DNA of 64,000 bases from assembly GCA_951394405.1 (NCBI GenBank), contig OX596339.1:1550001-1614000 (forward strand), read 5' to 3'. Every line of letters starts with the position of its first letter. Position 1 is the stretch's first letter. This document shows, in pieces, positions 43,062 through 52,918 of the stretch. Below the pieces are notes generated by a model. It was not told the origin of the DNA. It made no database searches and saw nothing but the letters and a program-made list of their open reading frames with translations. The DNA is from Coprinellus micaceus. Taxonomy: Eukaryota; Basidiomycota; Agaricomycetes; Agaricales; Psathyrellaceae. Position numbers and translations under genes: made by a program.

Positions 43062-44747
43062 ATGAGCAGTCCACAGACGACAATCGAAGATCTACCCCGG
43101 GAAATTCTCCACAAAATATTCTCTGCTTTTGTGGGCCCTCGAATGGGTGGAGCCAGCGACTGTTCCCGACGTCGAAGACCTGTCTTGCTCTCTCATACGT
43201 GCCAGGCATGGAGGGCCCAAACCATTGCCACACCCTCACTGTGGACAGACGTTCTCATCCTCGGAACTTCGAAGCTCTACTTCTCCTTTTTTCACCGCTC
43301 TTCGCCTTTGCTGGTGAACCTCACCATCAGTTTTCCCAACACGATACCCCTCGAGGGAGACTCGTCAGTGGGGGCCATGATCGCACGTTTCCTCACGAGA
43401 AGCTTCGGGCAGGAGCCCGAGCTCGTGTCTAGGATTCGATCGTTCCACTTGATCGTCCAAGGCGAAAACCAGGCGTATTCCACTCTGGATTCCTTTGATT
43501 TCCGGAAGTTCGTCAACCTCTCTTCCTTTCAAGTCGGTACGCAGCACGGACTTCCTCTCGGGTCCATTTACCTCCCTCAAGCACCAAACATCCAAGAAGC
43601 CAAGCTCGTCGGGTTTCTTCCGCAGTCCGCCTCGTTCCCTCGCACTGTCACCAAGTTGACTATAGGCCCAGGGTCGACAGGAGGCGTGCTGGACGCAAAC
43701 GCATTCCGACGGATAATAGAGGGCCTCCCAAAGCTCGAAACTCTCATCCTGGAAATTAACTTCCAAGTTCATGGACCCCGTGGCCCCACACAAAGGTTCC
43801 CACCTCTCCACGCACCATCCCTTAAACATTTGGCCATCGCCTCCGTCACTGTCGTTCCCCACCATCCATTCTCCTTTTCCGGTCCTGAGCCCACTTGCGC
43901 TCAACACCGCGCGTGCGCTTTGGGAACCTTAACCGCCGACAGACTCGAATATATCGAAGTCGGCGGGCCCGACTGGAGCGTTCTTCACCACTTCACCAAC
44001 CTCATCAACTCGCAGGCGAACAGGGTCACCACACGGCCACTTACCTTGCTTCTGCAGCAGGTTCATTCCCCCGTGTGTCGAGACCTAGACCTGTTTGATA
44101 GCCTGCCATCCAATATTCACCTTTGCGTGGTTCCGCCACCAGGCGCCGAATGTGCAGAATGCCTCGATTTTTATACCGCCAAGGCGGGCTGCTTCTCAAC
44201 CATTGGGGTTCGCTCAGCCCATGGACATCGCGTCGAGGAATATGACAGTCACGTATTCATACCTCCGCGAAGGGCTTTAGAAACTCTCATCCCTCACTCA
44301 ACAGACAGGGTGCTTGGGTACCCAGCCTCGGACGTCCACATCCTACGGGACCCCGCGATGCCCTACCTTTCGCTCAAACCCACCGCCGGTGGCAGGAAGA
44401 ACAAGCTGAAGGGTGCACGGTTTCTCTCTAGTAAAGAAGCAACCCCTCAGTGCCATCATCGCTCACGCACCAGTCATGAGAACGGCACCCGTTCAGAAGT
44501 CTTGTTTGACAATTGGTTCGGTGGAGCGATCCCGGAAACCGGGAGTTCGGCTATGCTAGTTGACAACGATACCCCTCCTTTACCTGATATTGATTCTGCG
44601 CAACGTTTGCGACAGGTACGCCCAGGTCTGATGTTTAAATTGTTCTCTGCATGTCCCTCTGACGCCTCAGGGTCCGTACAATACTACGCAACTGATTCGG
44701 CCACTGTCATGTATCGCCTACCTGGTACCGGCCCGAGCCTTAGATGA
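43062..44747 (+). CDS. F-box protein, LRR-like (43-56 kb subfamily)
   Basis: A single exon of 561 residues from ATG 43062. The F-box spans about residues 7-65: TTIEDLPREILHKIFSAF, then LLSHTCQAWRAQTIATP-LWTDV. The next block (GTSKLYFSFFHRSSPLLVNL) has direct counterparts in the genes at 52919-54427 (GVAKLDIHCLQRSRPLPIDL) and 55119-56453 (WSNAPRLFFKRSSPLPIGL), which shows they are paralogues. Leucine-rich segments follow (FPRTVTKLTIGPGST, LPKLETLILEINFQ, APSLKHLAIASVTVV, DRLEYIEVGGPDWS). A conserved Cys-containing stretch (EPTCAQHRACALGTL) corresponds to C-x3-C(P)CPF segments in the paralogues. It is predicted to be an SCF substrate adaptor with unknown target. The C-terminal 100 residues are not matched in the paralogues. 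Confidence 0.85.
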   Translation: MSSPQTTIEDLPREILHKIFSAFVGPRMGGASDCSRRRRPVLLSHTCQAWRAQTIATPSLWTDVLILGTSKLYFSFFHRSSPLLVNLTISFPNTIPLEGDSSVGAMIARFLTRSFGQEPELVSRIRSFHLIVQGENQAYSTLDSFDFRKFVNLSSFQVGTQHGLPLGSIYLPQAPNIQEAKLVGFLPQSASFPRTVTKLTIGPGSTGGVLDANAFRRIIEGLPKLETLILEINFQVHGPRGPTQRFPPLHAPSLKHLAIASVTVVPHHPFSFSGPEPTCAQHRACALGTLTADRLEYIEVGGPDWSVLHHFTNLINSQANRVTTRPLTLLLQQVHSPVCRDLDLFDSLPSNIHLCVVPPPGAECAECLDFYTAKAGCFSTIGVRSAHGHRVEEYDSHVFIPPRRALETLIPHSTDRVLGYPASDVHILRDPAMPYLSLKPTAGGRKNKLKGARFLSSKEATPQCHHRSRTSHENGTRSEVLFDNWFGGAIPETGSSAMLVDNDTPPLPDIDSAQRLRQVRPGLMFKLFSACPSDASGSVQYYATDSATVMYRLPGTGPSLR

Positions 44748-45305
44748 CCCACTGTGTATTCTTGAAAGAAACTCTGCTGTAGGCGCGTTGAGTAAATACA
44801 GTGATTGCCAGGCCCCCTTCGTGGAACCCGCCAGGCCCACAGCTCCGTGTTTGAACCTGTGGCGCCCGTAATTCGATCTCGTTTCCTTCAGGGATGTTGA
44901 ATGTGTACGCCCTGCATGAGGCATCCCAACTTCCGTTGAAACTCGCGGTCATACTAGTAACAAATCGGTTAAGGAGTATACGTGCCCGGCGCACGCATGA
45001 TCCATGCAGCGTCGCGGAGGTTCTGTAACGCCTCGGCCTCCCGGAGGCCTCGAGGCAATCTTGGAAGGCTGGATATATATTTACTTACACCGTATTTATT
45101 TTTCGGCGGCTGTTTCCTCTCCTACCGCCCCCAACCCATTCCTTCTAGAATTTGGAGACGCTTGCATTAGACGCTCGCGCCTCCCATTGACATCTACCGT
45201 CCCATCAATTTGCTCGGAATCAAATCGCAGAACCCCAATTTCGTCACTGGCATATCACGCACCTTGGCACAGAACCCTTCCTCTCGATAATCCAGGACGA
45301 CCCCG
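44748..45305. promoter_or_regulatory. Intergenic, upstream of the HEN1 gene
   Basis: About 560 bases. A T/A-rich stretch (ATATATATTTA) at about 45072-45082 lies 230 bases from the HEN1 ATG. No gene is seen. Confidence 0.4.
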
Positions 45306-47220
45306 ATGAAGGAGATCATACTCGAGGAGAACGAAGACGAACAGGAACTTAGGGTCACCTTCTACCCGGAGCTATATCTGCAGAGGAGGATATGGATCCT
45401 GGACATACTTCGGAGAGAGAATATGACACAGGTATGTGATTCTCTCCTTGAGTGTGTCCAAAAGCAATATTGGCTCATGGTCAAGTGAATGTTGTTTGAA
45501 CGTGACTGCCTAGATCTTAGATGTTGGATGTGGCGAAGGCGACCTGCTTACGCCCCTATGTCAACCTGCCCCATGGCTTCCCCCTCCTCCGCCAGACCGA
45601 TTGCCACCTCCAAGCTCGGGGACCACCTCAGATCAATCAGACCCCCCTGCATCCCCCAATTTTAACAACCTTGACGGCATACCCGAGCTTCACCCATCCG
45701 TGATCCATGGGCTCGACGTATCGCCTGCCGATCTCGAGTTCGCTATCGAGAGAACGCGTCCATCGGGACCTGAGGCTGAATTTGATCCGGCCAATCCTCC
45801 TCCGAAAACGTATACTATCAACCTGACACGATTCGAGCCATTAGATGTGAAACTATGGGAGGGGGGGTTGGAGGTGATCAATGAGGAGTTCGTGGGGATA
45901 GAGTGCATTGTTTCTACCGAAGTGTAAGTGCCTTATACTCCTGTCTTTGTTGGTCCACGATCGTTCACTAACGTTTCAATCGAGCCCAGTATTGAACACC
46001 TATCGCCCACCATATACCCTTTCTTCACCCCTGTCCTCCTTGGGGTCTACCATCCCAGATTCCTTCTTATCACGACCCCTTCGTACACCTTCAACGCACG
46101 CTTTACCTCCCCCGACGCACCCACCTCAGTCCGCAAAGGTTTCAGGGACCCCACCGGGCGGACTGAAAGGGTATTCAGGCACTCTGACCACAAATTCGAG
46201 TGGACAACAGAAGAGTACGAAGCTTGGGTGAATCAGACAGCGAAAGAGTGGGGATACGAGTCCAAATGGGCTTCCATTGGTCGGGGCAGAGAGTCGGATC
46301 CGTATGGAAGAGATGAGGAGCTGGGTGGTGCGTCTTTCGTCGTCGAGTTCAAGAAGCTGGGAGCCGATACGCCAGGTGGGATGGCAGATGCCGAGAGGGA
46401 GAGAAAGGGGAGGGAGGTGGTGGCGGCACTCGCAGGCAACTCTGCGGAATCAGATAGACCTCCGCACAAGCTCGCTGCGCACCACCAATACCCAACACAC
46501 CCGACTGCCCAGAACCCGTTGTCCTTCCCAGAAATCGCACGCATCATTAAGAACAAGATGGAGTTCAACCGCGAGTCCCTCATGAACGTCGAGGAGCTGT
46601 GGTTTGAGAAGGAGATCGCAGTCGCATGCGGAGGGTGGATTGAGTTTATGGTGCGAGCTATTGAGGAATCTCCGGACTTGGTCTTGAAAAAGGAGGAGCG
46701 CGGCCTTCGAAGAGGCCGAGATACGTGGACAGTAGAGATCTTCGGTGTACCTGGCTCGAGAAGGAATTTGTGGTTGGAGACCGGGGTCGAACGAGACGGC
46801 GCTTATGGGAGTGGGGATTACGTCCCAGACGATTGGACACCAGGGGAAGGTCCTCTCAGCCTGGACGACTCTACCGACGTTGGCGAATCGACCGGTGCCG
46901 AAGGAGACGTTTCAATGAACAATTCGGAAGACGAGGGGGACACAAGTGGGATATGGTCGGCGGACACGGCTACCGGGTCGTCCTCGGGGTGGGGAATGCA
47001 AGTGAATGCCGGAGCGGGCTGGGGCGACGATGATGCTAATGATTGGGGGTCGTTGTCGGGTTGGAGAAACCAGGGTTCCGCGGACAGCTCCGATGATGAG
47101 AGGCCGGACAAGCAACCTCCACCTACTGCGTCGGGGTCAAGAAGGATCAGACATGTCGCGAGTAGTTCAACTGCGGGTTGGGACGGAGATGAGGATGAAA
47201 GTAGTGATACCACGTCTTAA
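45306..47220 (+). CDS. HEN1: HEN1-type small-RNA 3'-terminal 2'-O-methyltransferase with GW/WG-rich acidic tail
   Basis: Exons 45306-45431, 45514-45923 and 45990-47220 give 588 residues. The S-adenosylmethionine motif ILDVGCGEGDLL lies at 43-54, after the family's FYPELYLQRRIWILDIL block. The hallmark metal-binding motif EVIEHL (Glu178, Glu181, His182) is split by intron 2, and the fourth ligand is His246 in FRHSDHKFEW. All four residues of the HEN1 metal site are therefore present, so catalytic activity is expected: methylation of the 2'-OH at the 3' end of small RNAs, which protects them. Beyond about residue 330 the protein departs from the core. The last 90 residues are acidic and contain GW, WG or GWG at SGWGMQ, AGWGDDD, NDWGSL, LSGWRN and AGWDGD. 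Presence of the gene suggests an active RNA-silencing pathway. Confidence 0.93.
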
Positions 47221-47337
47221 CGCTATATCCATTTCGCTGTTAGCTGGGTGGATACGTCCAATGGTGGTGTGATTAGAGGGAGGATGATACAGAGGTGAAA
47301 CTGCGCGAGCGCCGTTAGTTTTTGGAAAGCGCATAGT

Positions 47338-47741
47338 TTAGAATGGGGACGCACCTGGTATAGAAAGCAAAAGAGGTCCAACTAAAATACAATCCATCAA
47401 CAGTCCCTTCCCCTTCATGCTCTGTGCGGAGGACTTGCGTACACCGGTACTGTAGTTTGGGTTAGATAATCCATGGGAGGACACTAGAAGGATACGGACC
47501 CATCAATGGGTTCATTTGAGCCATATAGGTGATCATCCATGTGAGGTAGCAAACGGCGAAAGTGAGCATCAAGCTGCTTCGGATGAGACTACAAATCCGA
47601 CGCAGTGAGTAGTCTGAATCCCGACAGAACGAGAAGGCCAGCTTACACCTGGTTGGGACCCTTCCTCACGAAGACGAATGCAGCAAACATAAGCCCCAGC
47701 GTTACTGCCAGCGCGAGGAAGACGGGGAGTAGTGACGCCAT
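47338..47741 (-). CDS. VMA9: V-type ATPase V0 subunit e (Vma9-like)
   Basis: Three exons, 47741-47647, 47588-47496 and 47449-47338, give 99 residues. The two helices of subunit e are clear: LLPVFLALAVTLGLMFAAFV and LMLTFAVCYLTWMITYMAQM, joined by the family's KGPNQ-LIR linker. The C-terminus after NPLMGP is longer than in typical members (70-80 residues). It may be mis-spliced in my model, since a GTGCGT motif near 47355 could open one more intron. Subunit e belongs to the membrane sector of the proton pump that acidifies vacuoles. It is transcribed divergently from the flavin monooxygenase gene with 341 bases between the two start codons. Confidence 0.88.
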
Positions 47742-48082
47742 GGTGGTTGTGGTTGAGTCGGACGATGAGCAGCGCCTGCGCTTGGCTGTTTGGCGTGAGA
47801 ATGCTGGCTTGCCGAAAGTCGGCATGCTTGCGACCCCCTCTTTCCTTCCTACCTCCACGATTGCGCTCGAAATGGCGATTGCGCAGACATGTCAGTAACG
47901 TCTAGGGCGCCGCATTACATATATCTCTACCTTGGACTATTGTCATATTGGCTTCTATCGCGAAGTCTGCGGCTGGAAGGCGTAATGGAACCCTGCTGTC
48001 GGAAGACTGGAAATAGCTCCTAGGGCCACCCAGGTAGTATAAAGTTCGTCTAACAACTAACGTTCTCGCTCGTTCATTTCCC
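47742..48082. promoter_or_regulatory. Bidirectional promoter region, VMA9 / monooxygenase
   Basis: A 341-base divergent spacer. A plus-strand TATA box (TATAAAG, 48038-48044) lies 45 bases before the monooxygenase ATG at 48083. No TATA box is evident toward VMA9, as expected for a housekeeping gene. Confidence 0.6.
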
Positions 48083-50430
48083 ATGGAGCACACTGTCAGC
48101 GTCGCGATTATTGGCGCAGGGTACGTCGTTTCGCCTTGTTGAGATCTTTCCTGCTTGACCACGTCTGAAGCTATGCAGGGATTAAAGCAGCGATCGCTCT
48201 CAAAAACGAACTTCAAGGTAAAGTTGAACTTGTGGTAAGCCTCCTCGCGTTCAGTGTTACACACGCACCTCATTTTCGGGGTAGATATACGAAAGATCCA
48301 GCAAAATAGGCGGCACATGGCGGGTATGTGTTCTCTGACGACGTTACACCTCGACCTACCACTTACACAAGATATCTAGGATTGCGCATACCCGGTATAT
48401 ATGAACACCCATTTCAACGAAAGGGTGACGTCTCACTGCGCCTAGGGGGCCGTCGCGGACTCGGCGGTTCATCTCTACTCACTCTCCAGTCACCCAAACC
48501 CACACTGGTCTGCGACACACGCCTCCCAAACCGAGATACTCGCATACATGAATGACGTGGTCGACCAAGCCGGCCTCGCCCCGCACATCCAGCTCGACCG
48601 CAACCTCGTCTGCGCGAGGTGGGACCCGTCGAGGTTCGGGTACACTCTCGAGATAGAGGACACCACGACGAGCCAGAAGTTTACTTCGAACTGCCATGTA
48701 CTCATCTCCGCTACGGGAAATTTCCGTGTACCTGACATGTCCGGGATACCTGGTATCGAGAGGTTCACGGGGAACCTGATGCATACTTCTCAATGGGACC
48801 CAGAGGTTGACCTGCGGAACAAGAAAGTGGCAGTCATTGGCAACGGGGCGTCCGGGTAAGTGCCATTCGATGATGTCCCCACCCGGGTGCCGACGAGCTA
48901 CAGGTGTCAGACGCTTCCTGCGATTGCAGAGATTGAAGGCGTCGAGGTTACCCAGTTCTTCAGGACACCGAATTGGATCCTTCCTTCTGTATGCTCCTCG
49001 CTCCCTTCTCTTTGTGGCGCTACTGAGGGACGCGACAGAGATCAAGAGCTATCAGTTCAGAGGCCCAGGAACGATTTGACAAGCATCCGAGTCTACTGAA
49101 GGCTTTCCGCTGGGCTTTATTTTGGATGGTGAGGTGCCAAACTCGATACGCGCTCGACACTCACTCGAGTTCCTCTTAGCACGAGCTTGTGTATCTCACC
49201 ATCTTTGGGAGTGGCTTCTTGCGCACCATATTGACCGAAAAGGTCGGCTCTCTTTTCGCGCTGTCTACGATTGCTCGCTCACTCTTGCGACCCTAGCTCA
49301 GTCAGAACTACGTCAGAAAGAATGCTCCAGAAGAGTACCATGCTATGCTACTCCCTAGCTATCGTAAGCGAAGAATTTTGAGTCACTTGTTAGATCTCTA
49401 ACAAAACCTCTGTAGCCATGGGATGCCAGCGGATCGTATTCGACGTCTCCTATCTGAAGTCCCTTCAAAGACAGAACGTGAAACTAGTCAACCAACCAGT
49501 TCGGCGTCTCACGGAAACGGGGTTAATCACAGCCGATGGTGCGACATTCTAACTCCCTCTTCAAACGTATTCTGACAGTATTGTAGGTCAATACCACGAT
49601 TTCGATGTAATTATTGCTGCGACTGGCTACGCTTCAGTAAGACGCTTCCACTGCCTTGATAGTGCACCACTTCGACCAACTCGCAATGCCCTGATAGCAT
49701 CTTGCCCCCTTCGAGATACACGGACACAAGTCGCTCACCTTGCAAGAGTACTACAACCGCCATGGTGGGCCAGAAGCCTACTTGGGAGCCATGGTCCACG
49801 GATTCCCGAACTTCTTCATGCTCGGTGGTAGGTGACATTTGCTCTCTGGGAATAGCAAGATCTCTAACAGTTATATGTCCAGGTCCTAACGTCACCACCG
49901 GCTACATGTCCTACCTCTTCAGCATCGACTGTCAAGTGCGTGGCTGCTTCTGTATGGCTATAACATCGACGTGATATTGACCGCTGCTGTCATAGCTTAA
50001 CCTCGTCACACCACTCGTCAAGCGACTTACGAGGACCGAGTTTGTTTCGTACGAGGTCACACAACGGGCTTTGTGTGCTTATAACCAGAGCCTCAGGAAA
50101 CGATTCAAGAAAACCGTCTGGAACACCATGGCCGCAAGACACTTCAAGGACCCAGGTTCTGGAAAAATAACTCTCCTGTTCCCTGGTATGTCGGCGTCGT
50201 CAGTGCCCTTACTGCCTGCATTTGATAACTTACATCCCATGACCATAGGATGCTCTTTACTGCTCTGGTGGTGGACTCGGTCACCGCGGTGGGGAGATTT
50301 CTTGATTAACGGTAAGGAGGTGAAGCGAGCTCGGGTGGCTTGCTCTATGTTGGTCGTCTTCGCTGCGTTGTTTCTAGTGGCGACCTTGGTGGTCATTCTC
50401 GTGTCCCTAGATAAGGGTGGGAAGGCTTGA
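48083..50430 (+). CDS. Baeyer-Villiger-type flavin monooxygenase with C-terminal membrane helix
   Basis: About a dozen short exons from ATG 48083 (MEHTVSVAIIGAGY/G, the FAD-binding GxGxxG interrupted by intron 1). Next come AAIALKNELQGKVELV, IYERSSKIGGTWR and DCAYPG joined to AVADSAVHLYSLS. The Baeyer-Villiger fingerprint FxGxxxHxxxW(D) is exact in FTGNLMHTSQWD (about 48760-48795). VAVIGNGASG is the NADPH Rossmann loop. Later blocks include TQFFRTPNWILPS, RFDKHPSLLKAFRWALFWM, MGCQRIVFDVSYLKSLQRQN, FDVIIAATGYAS, YLGAMVHGFPNFFMLGGPN and WWTRSPRWGDFLINGKEVKR. The enzyme inserts oxygen next to a ketone using NADPH and O2; the substrate is unknown. The last 30 residues form a hydrophobic helix (ACSMLVVFAALFLVATLVVI), so it is probably tail-anchored. 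Intron positions in 48840-49420 are approximate. Confidence 0.88.
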
Positions 50431-50814
50431 GCACCCTCTGGACTTTCAGAAACGGACTTCCACAATTCATTTATCCCCTTTCGGGTGGGGGTGCCTTGGG
50501 ACTATTTGCGATTTGCCGCGCGTTCGAAGGGCGATGTTAGGTTATGTAAATTTCTCGAATATTTACGGGTACATGCTTGAAGGGAAACAACAGGGCGATG
50601 CAACGATAACAATACGTGGTGTTGGAAAGCTAAATGATATGAGGTAGCAGAAACCGAGCAAGCAGTCACGAAGGGAGAACATGATGGATAGTGGAACTAG
50701 AGGCAATGTGTGTGTGTGAACTGCGGCAGAGCCAGGGCAACCCGGGGCGAGTATTGACCAGCTGAAACGATTGTCAGCGGGGTTGTAAACCAGGAGTGCT
50801 TGCGAGCTTACATA
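50431..50814. other. Intergenic, convergent 3' ends
   Basis: About 380 bases between convergent stops. It contains a short (TG)n run near 50709-50718. No gene is seen. Confidence 0.5.
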
Positions 50815-51246
50815 TCAGACGAGGCCGGTGGCGAAACTGTAGACCGCGGAGGTCTGGATCTTGTGCTTTGCCTCTTCGTCGAGGAACTGGCTGAGGGCAC
50901 CATGCATGATGGCGCAGTGGAGCCAAGCGATGCTCCCCGTATAGGTGTCCCCTGAATGAGGAGAAACCACCTTGCGGTCTTTGAGAAGGTCCTTGATGTC
51001 GACGACGTCCTTGTCGGAGATGTTGTCCAGAATGACAAGGTGCCTGTTGGGGTTGGACAACACACCGGAGTTGGATGAATTCCCAGCGCGCATCGGGAAG
51101 TAAATGACCTCGTTGAATAGCTTTCTGGTTGTCCGAATGTTCAGGCGGAGGTACCACCCGTCGCCCACTTTCTCGTTCTGGTATCCCCAGCAAAGTGTCA
51201 AAGAGTGACCGGTGGCGGGCATGATAGCGAAAGGATGGTTGCTCAT
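50815..51246 (-). CDS. Orphan protein, 143 residues
   Basis: A single-exon minus-strand frame from ATG 51246 (MSNHPFAIMPATGHSLTLCW) to the stop at 50815. A consensus TATA box on the minus strand (TATAAAA, plus-strand 51300-51306) lies about 54 bases upstream, an ideal spacing that supports a real gene. The protein is soluble, mixed alpha/beta in composition and without signal peptide. It includes GWYLRLNIRTTRKLFNEVIY, HLVILDNISDKDVVDIKDLL and TGSIAWLHCAIMHGAL. No family is recognised and no catalytic motif is clear. The frame can be extended to 51372, but only from a non-ATG codon and across the TATA box, so the shorter start is chosen. Confidence 0.65.
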   Translation of the reverse strand: MSNHPFAIMPATGHSLTLCWGYQNEKVGDGWYLRLNIRTTRKLFNEVIYFPMRAGNSSNSGVLSNPNRHLVILDNISDKDVVDIKDLLKDRKVVSPHSGDTYTGSIAWLHCAIMHGALSQFLDEEAKHKIQTSAVYSFATGLV

Positions 51247-52918
51247 GGTGCGAGACAGATGGGAGAAGAGGGCTTCTGGGCGGCTTCTGGGCCCACCCCT
51301 TTTATACCCACCAAAAGAAGAAAGAAATCCGGCCATGACGCTCATTTCATTGTTCTTACCTCTCAGTAACATCGGTCAGCGTGAAATCACGATCCTGGCC
51401 TTATCGAAACAGGTGTCGGCAGCGGTTCCCGGACCTTCCTCTTTAGTTCGTTGTGAGCCCTTATTTGGTAGTCAGAATTTTGTCAGATAGAAGTTACGGA
51501 GTCAGTAAACTGTCAAGCCTCATGGCGATTCCCCGAGCGCCCCCTCCCCAAGTACCGCATGACCAATCAGAATTTCTTCAGGAGATGAGGTGGTGATTAA
51601 TGTCTCTGTTTAACGTTTGCTCAGCGTGGGTCATGGACAATGAATTGAGGGGTTCATGGTTCTAAATCTCTCGCCGCCTCTAGAACAAGTACGCGGGCAT
51701 CAGCGCGCACCGACGTTGACACATAATTACATCGCACTACTTCACGGACTCGTACTGCTTGACGCATGCCGAATGTTCTAGCAGAGTTTGACGACGCGTC
51801 TTTGCCCTACTACTTGTACGAGGGCTCGGACCCGGACCACCTTCCCGTGACCCTTAGTAGCGGGCATCTCGTTTCAAGGTGCGCGCATTTGCGCGCGCCG
51901 AATCCATGCGTGAGGTGCGCAGAAATGACTCAACACTAAGGATTATGGCGAGCCGGTGGCTTCAGGTCGGCAACGCATTCTAAGTGTGGATATGCTCCGG
52001 TCCTAGTAGCCTGCCTATAGCTCCTCGCAACTGACTGTGTTGCGGTGAACACCGCGTAGGCAGAATGGTCACGTGAAACGTCCAAAAGCAGCGAGCCGAT
52101 GAAGCCGGCACCGGGAATTTCCGACCGGACGCGGAGGGGCGTAAAAAGTTGTGCATTCAGAGCAGGTCGGAATGAATAGATCCCAAACGCACTCCATATG
52201 TGCGTCAGTGGTGTGGCTTGAAGAGGTGTCTATGGGAAGGGTTGGAAAGAATTGCGAGACAATGTGTGACAACAACCGCCACCAAATCGCCACGACACGA
52301 AAATACCCCGTTCAGGATCTATAAGGACGGAGAGGTACAGCAAGATCCATGAAATTGTTATCGTAACCATTTGGTGCCTGCATCCCAGTCAGCCTCCGTA
52401 TGTGCCACGTAGGACAAATAATAATCTGCCTCGTGCTCTGTCTCTCTCTCAGACGCACTGGCAGCCTCCGGTTCCTTGGAGTGTTTCAAGGTCATCCTCG
52501 CGAAATTCGGCGTCGCGCTCAGCTCTCCAGTAAATCGCATATTTTGGAGGTGTAGGGTCACATCTAGGATCAGAGAAATTTTTGGACCATTGGTGTGCGT
52601 CACGGACAAAGTTGGAACCAAGGAGCGCGGGTGTGAAGAACGACCTCGAATGACCAGGCTTCGGCAGGTTGCCGGGGTGCATCCCACAGCATGCCCTTTG
52701 GTCCTGTCAATAGGGAGATGTTCCCGGCGAGCCAAGAATAAAGTTCGTCGGTACATAGCGACTAGTGATAGAACTAGAGGTATGAGAGGGTACGAGTGGA
52801 AATGCATAGGCGCGTAGAACTAGAAGTACATTTAACGTCATCGTTGTAAATTAGAGGATAGGGACGACGTCATACTTTGGGGTCCCCTGCATGACAAACA
52901 TTATCTTCACTTGGATCA
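51247..52918. other. Mostly non-coding, 1.7 kb
   Basis: It holds the promoter of the 143-residue orphan and the 3' region of the next F-box gene. A GC-rich hairpin lies at 51881-51896 (GCGCGCA-TT-TGCGCGC). A 149-residue ATG frame on the minus strand (52358-52807) starts with a hydrophobic stretch (YPLIPLVLSLVAMY) but has no recognised domain; it is possible but not supported as a gene. Confidence 0.4.

Noticed and set aside
52358..52807. 149-residue ATG frame on the minus strand with a hydrophobic N-terminus
   Set aside because: No recognised family, no TATA or splice evidence, and composition unlike nearby genes. Kept only as a remark in the intergenic entry.
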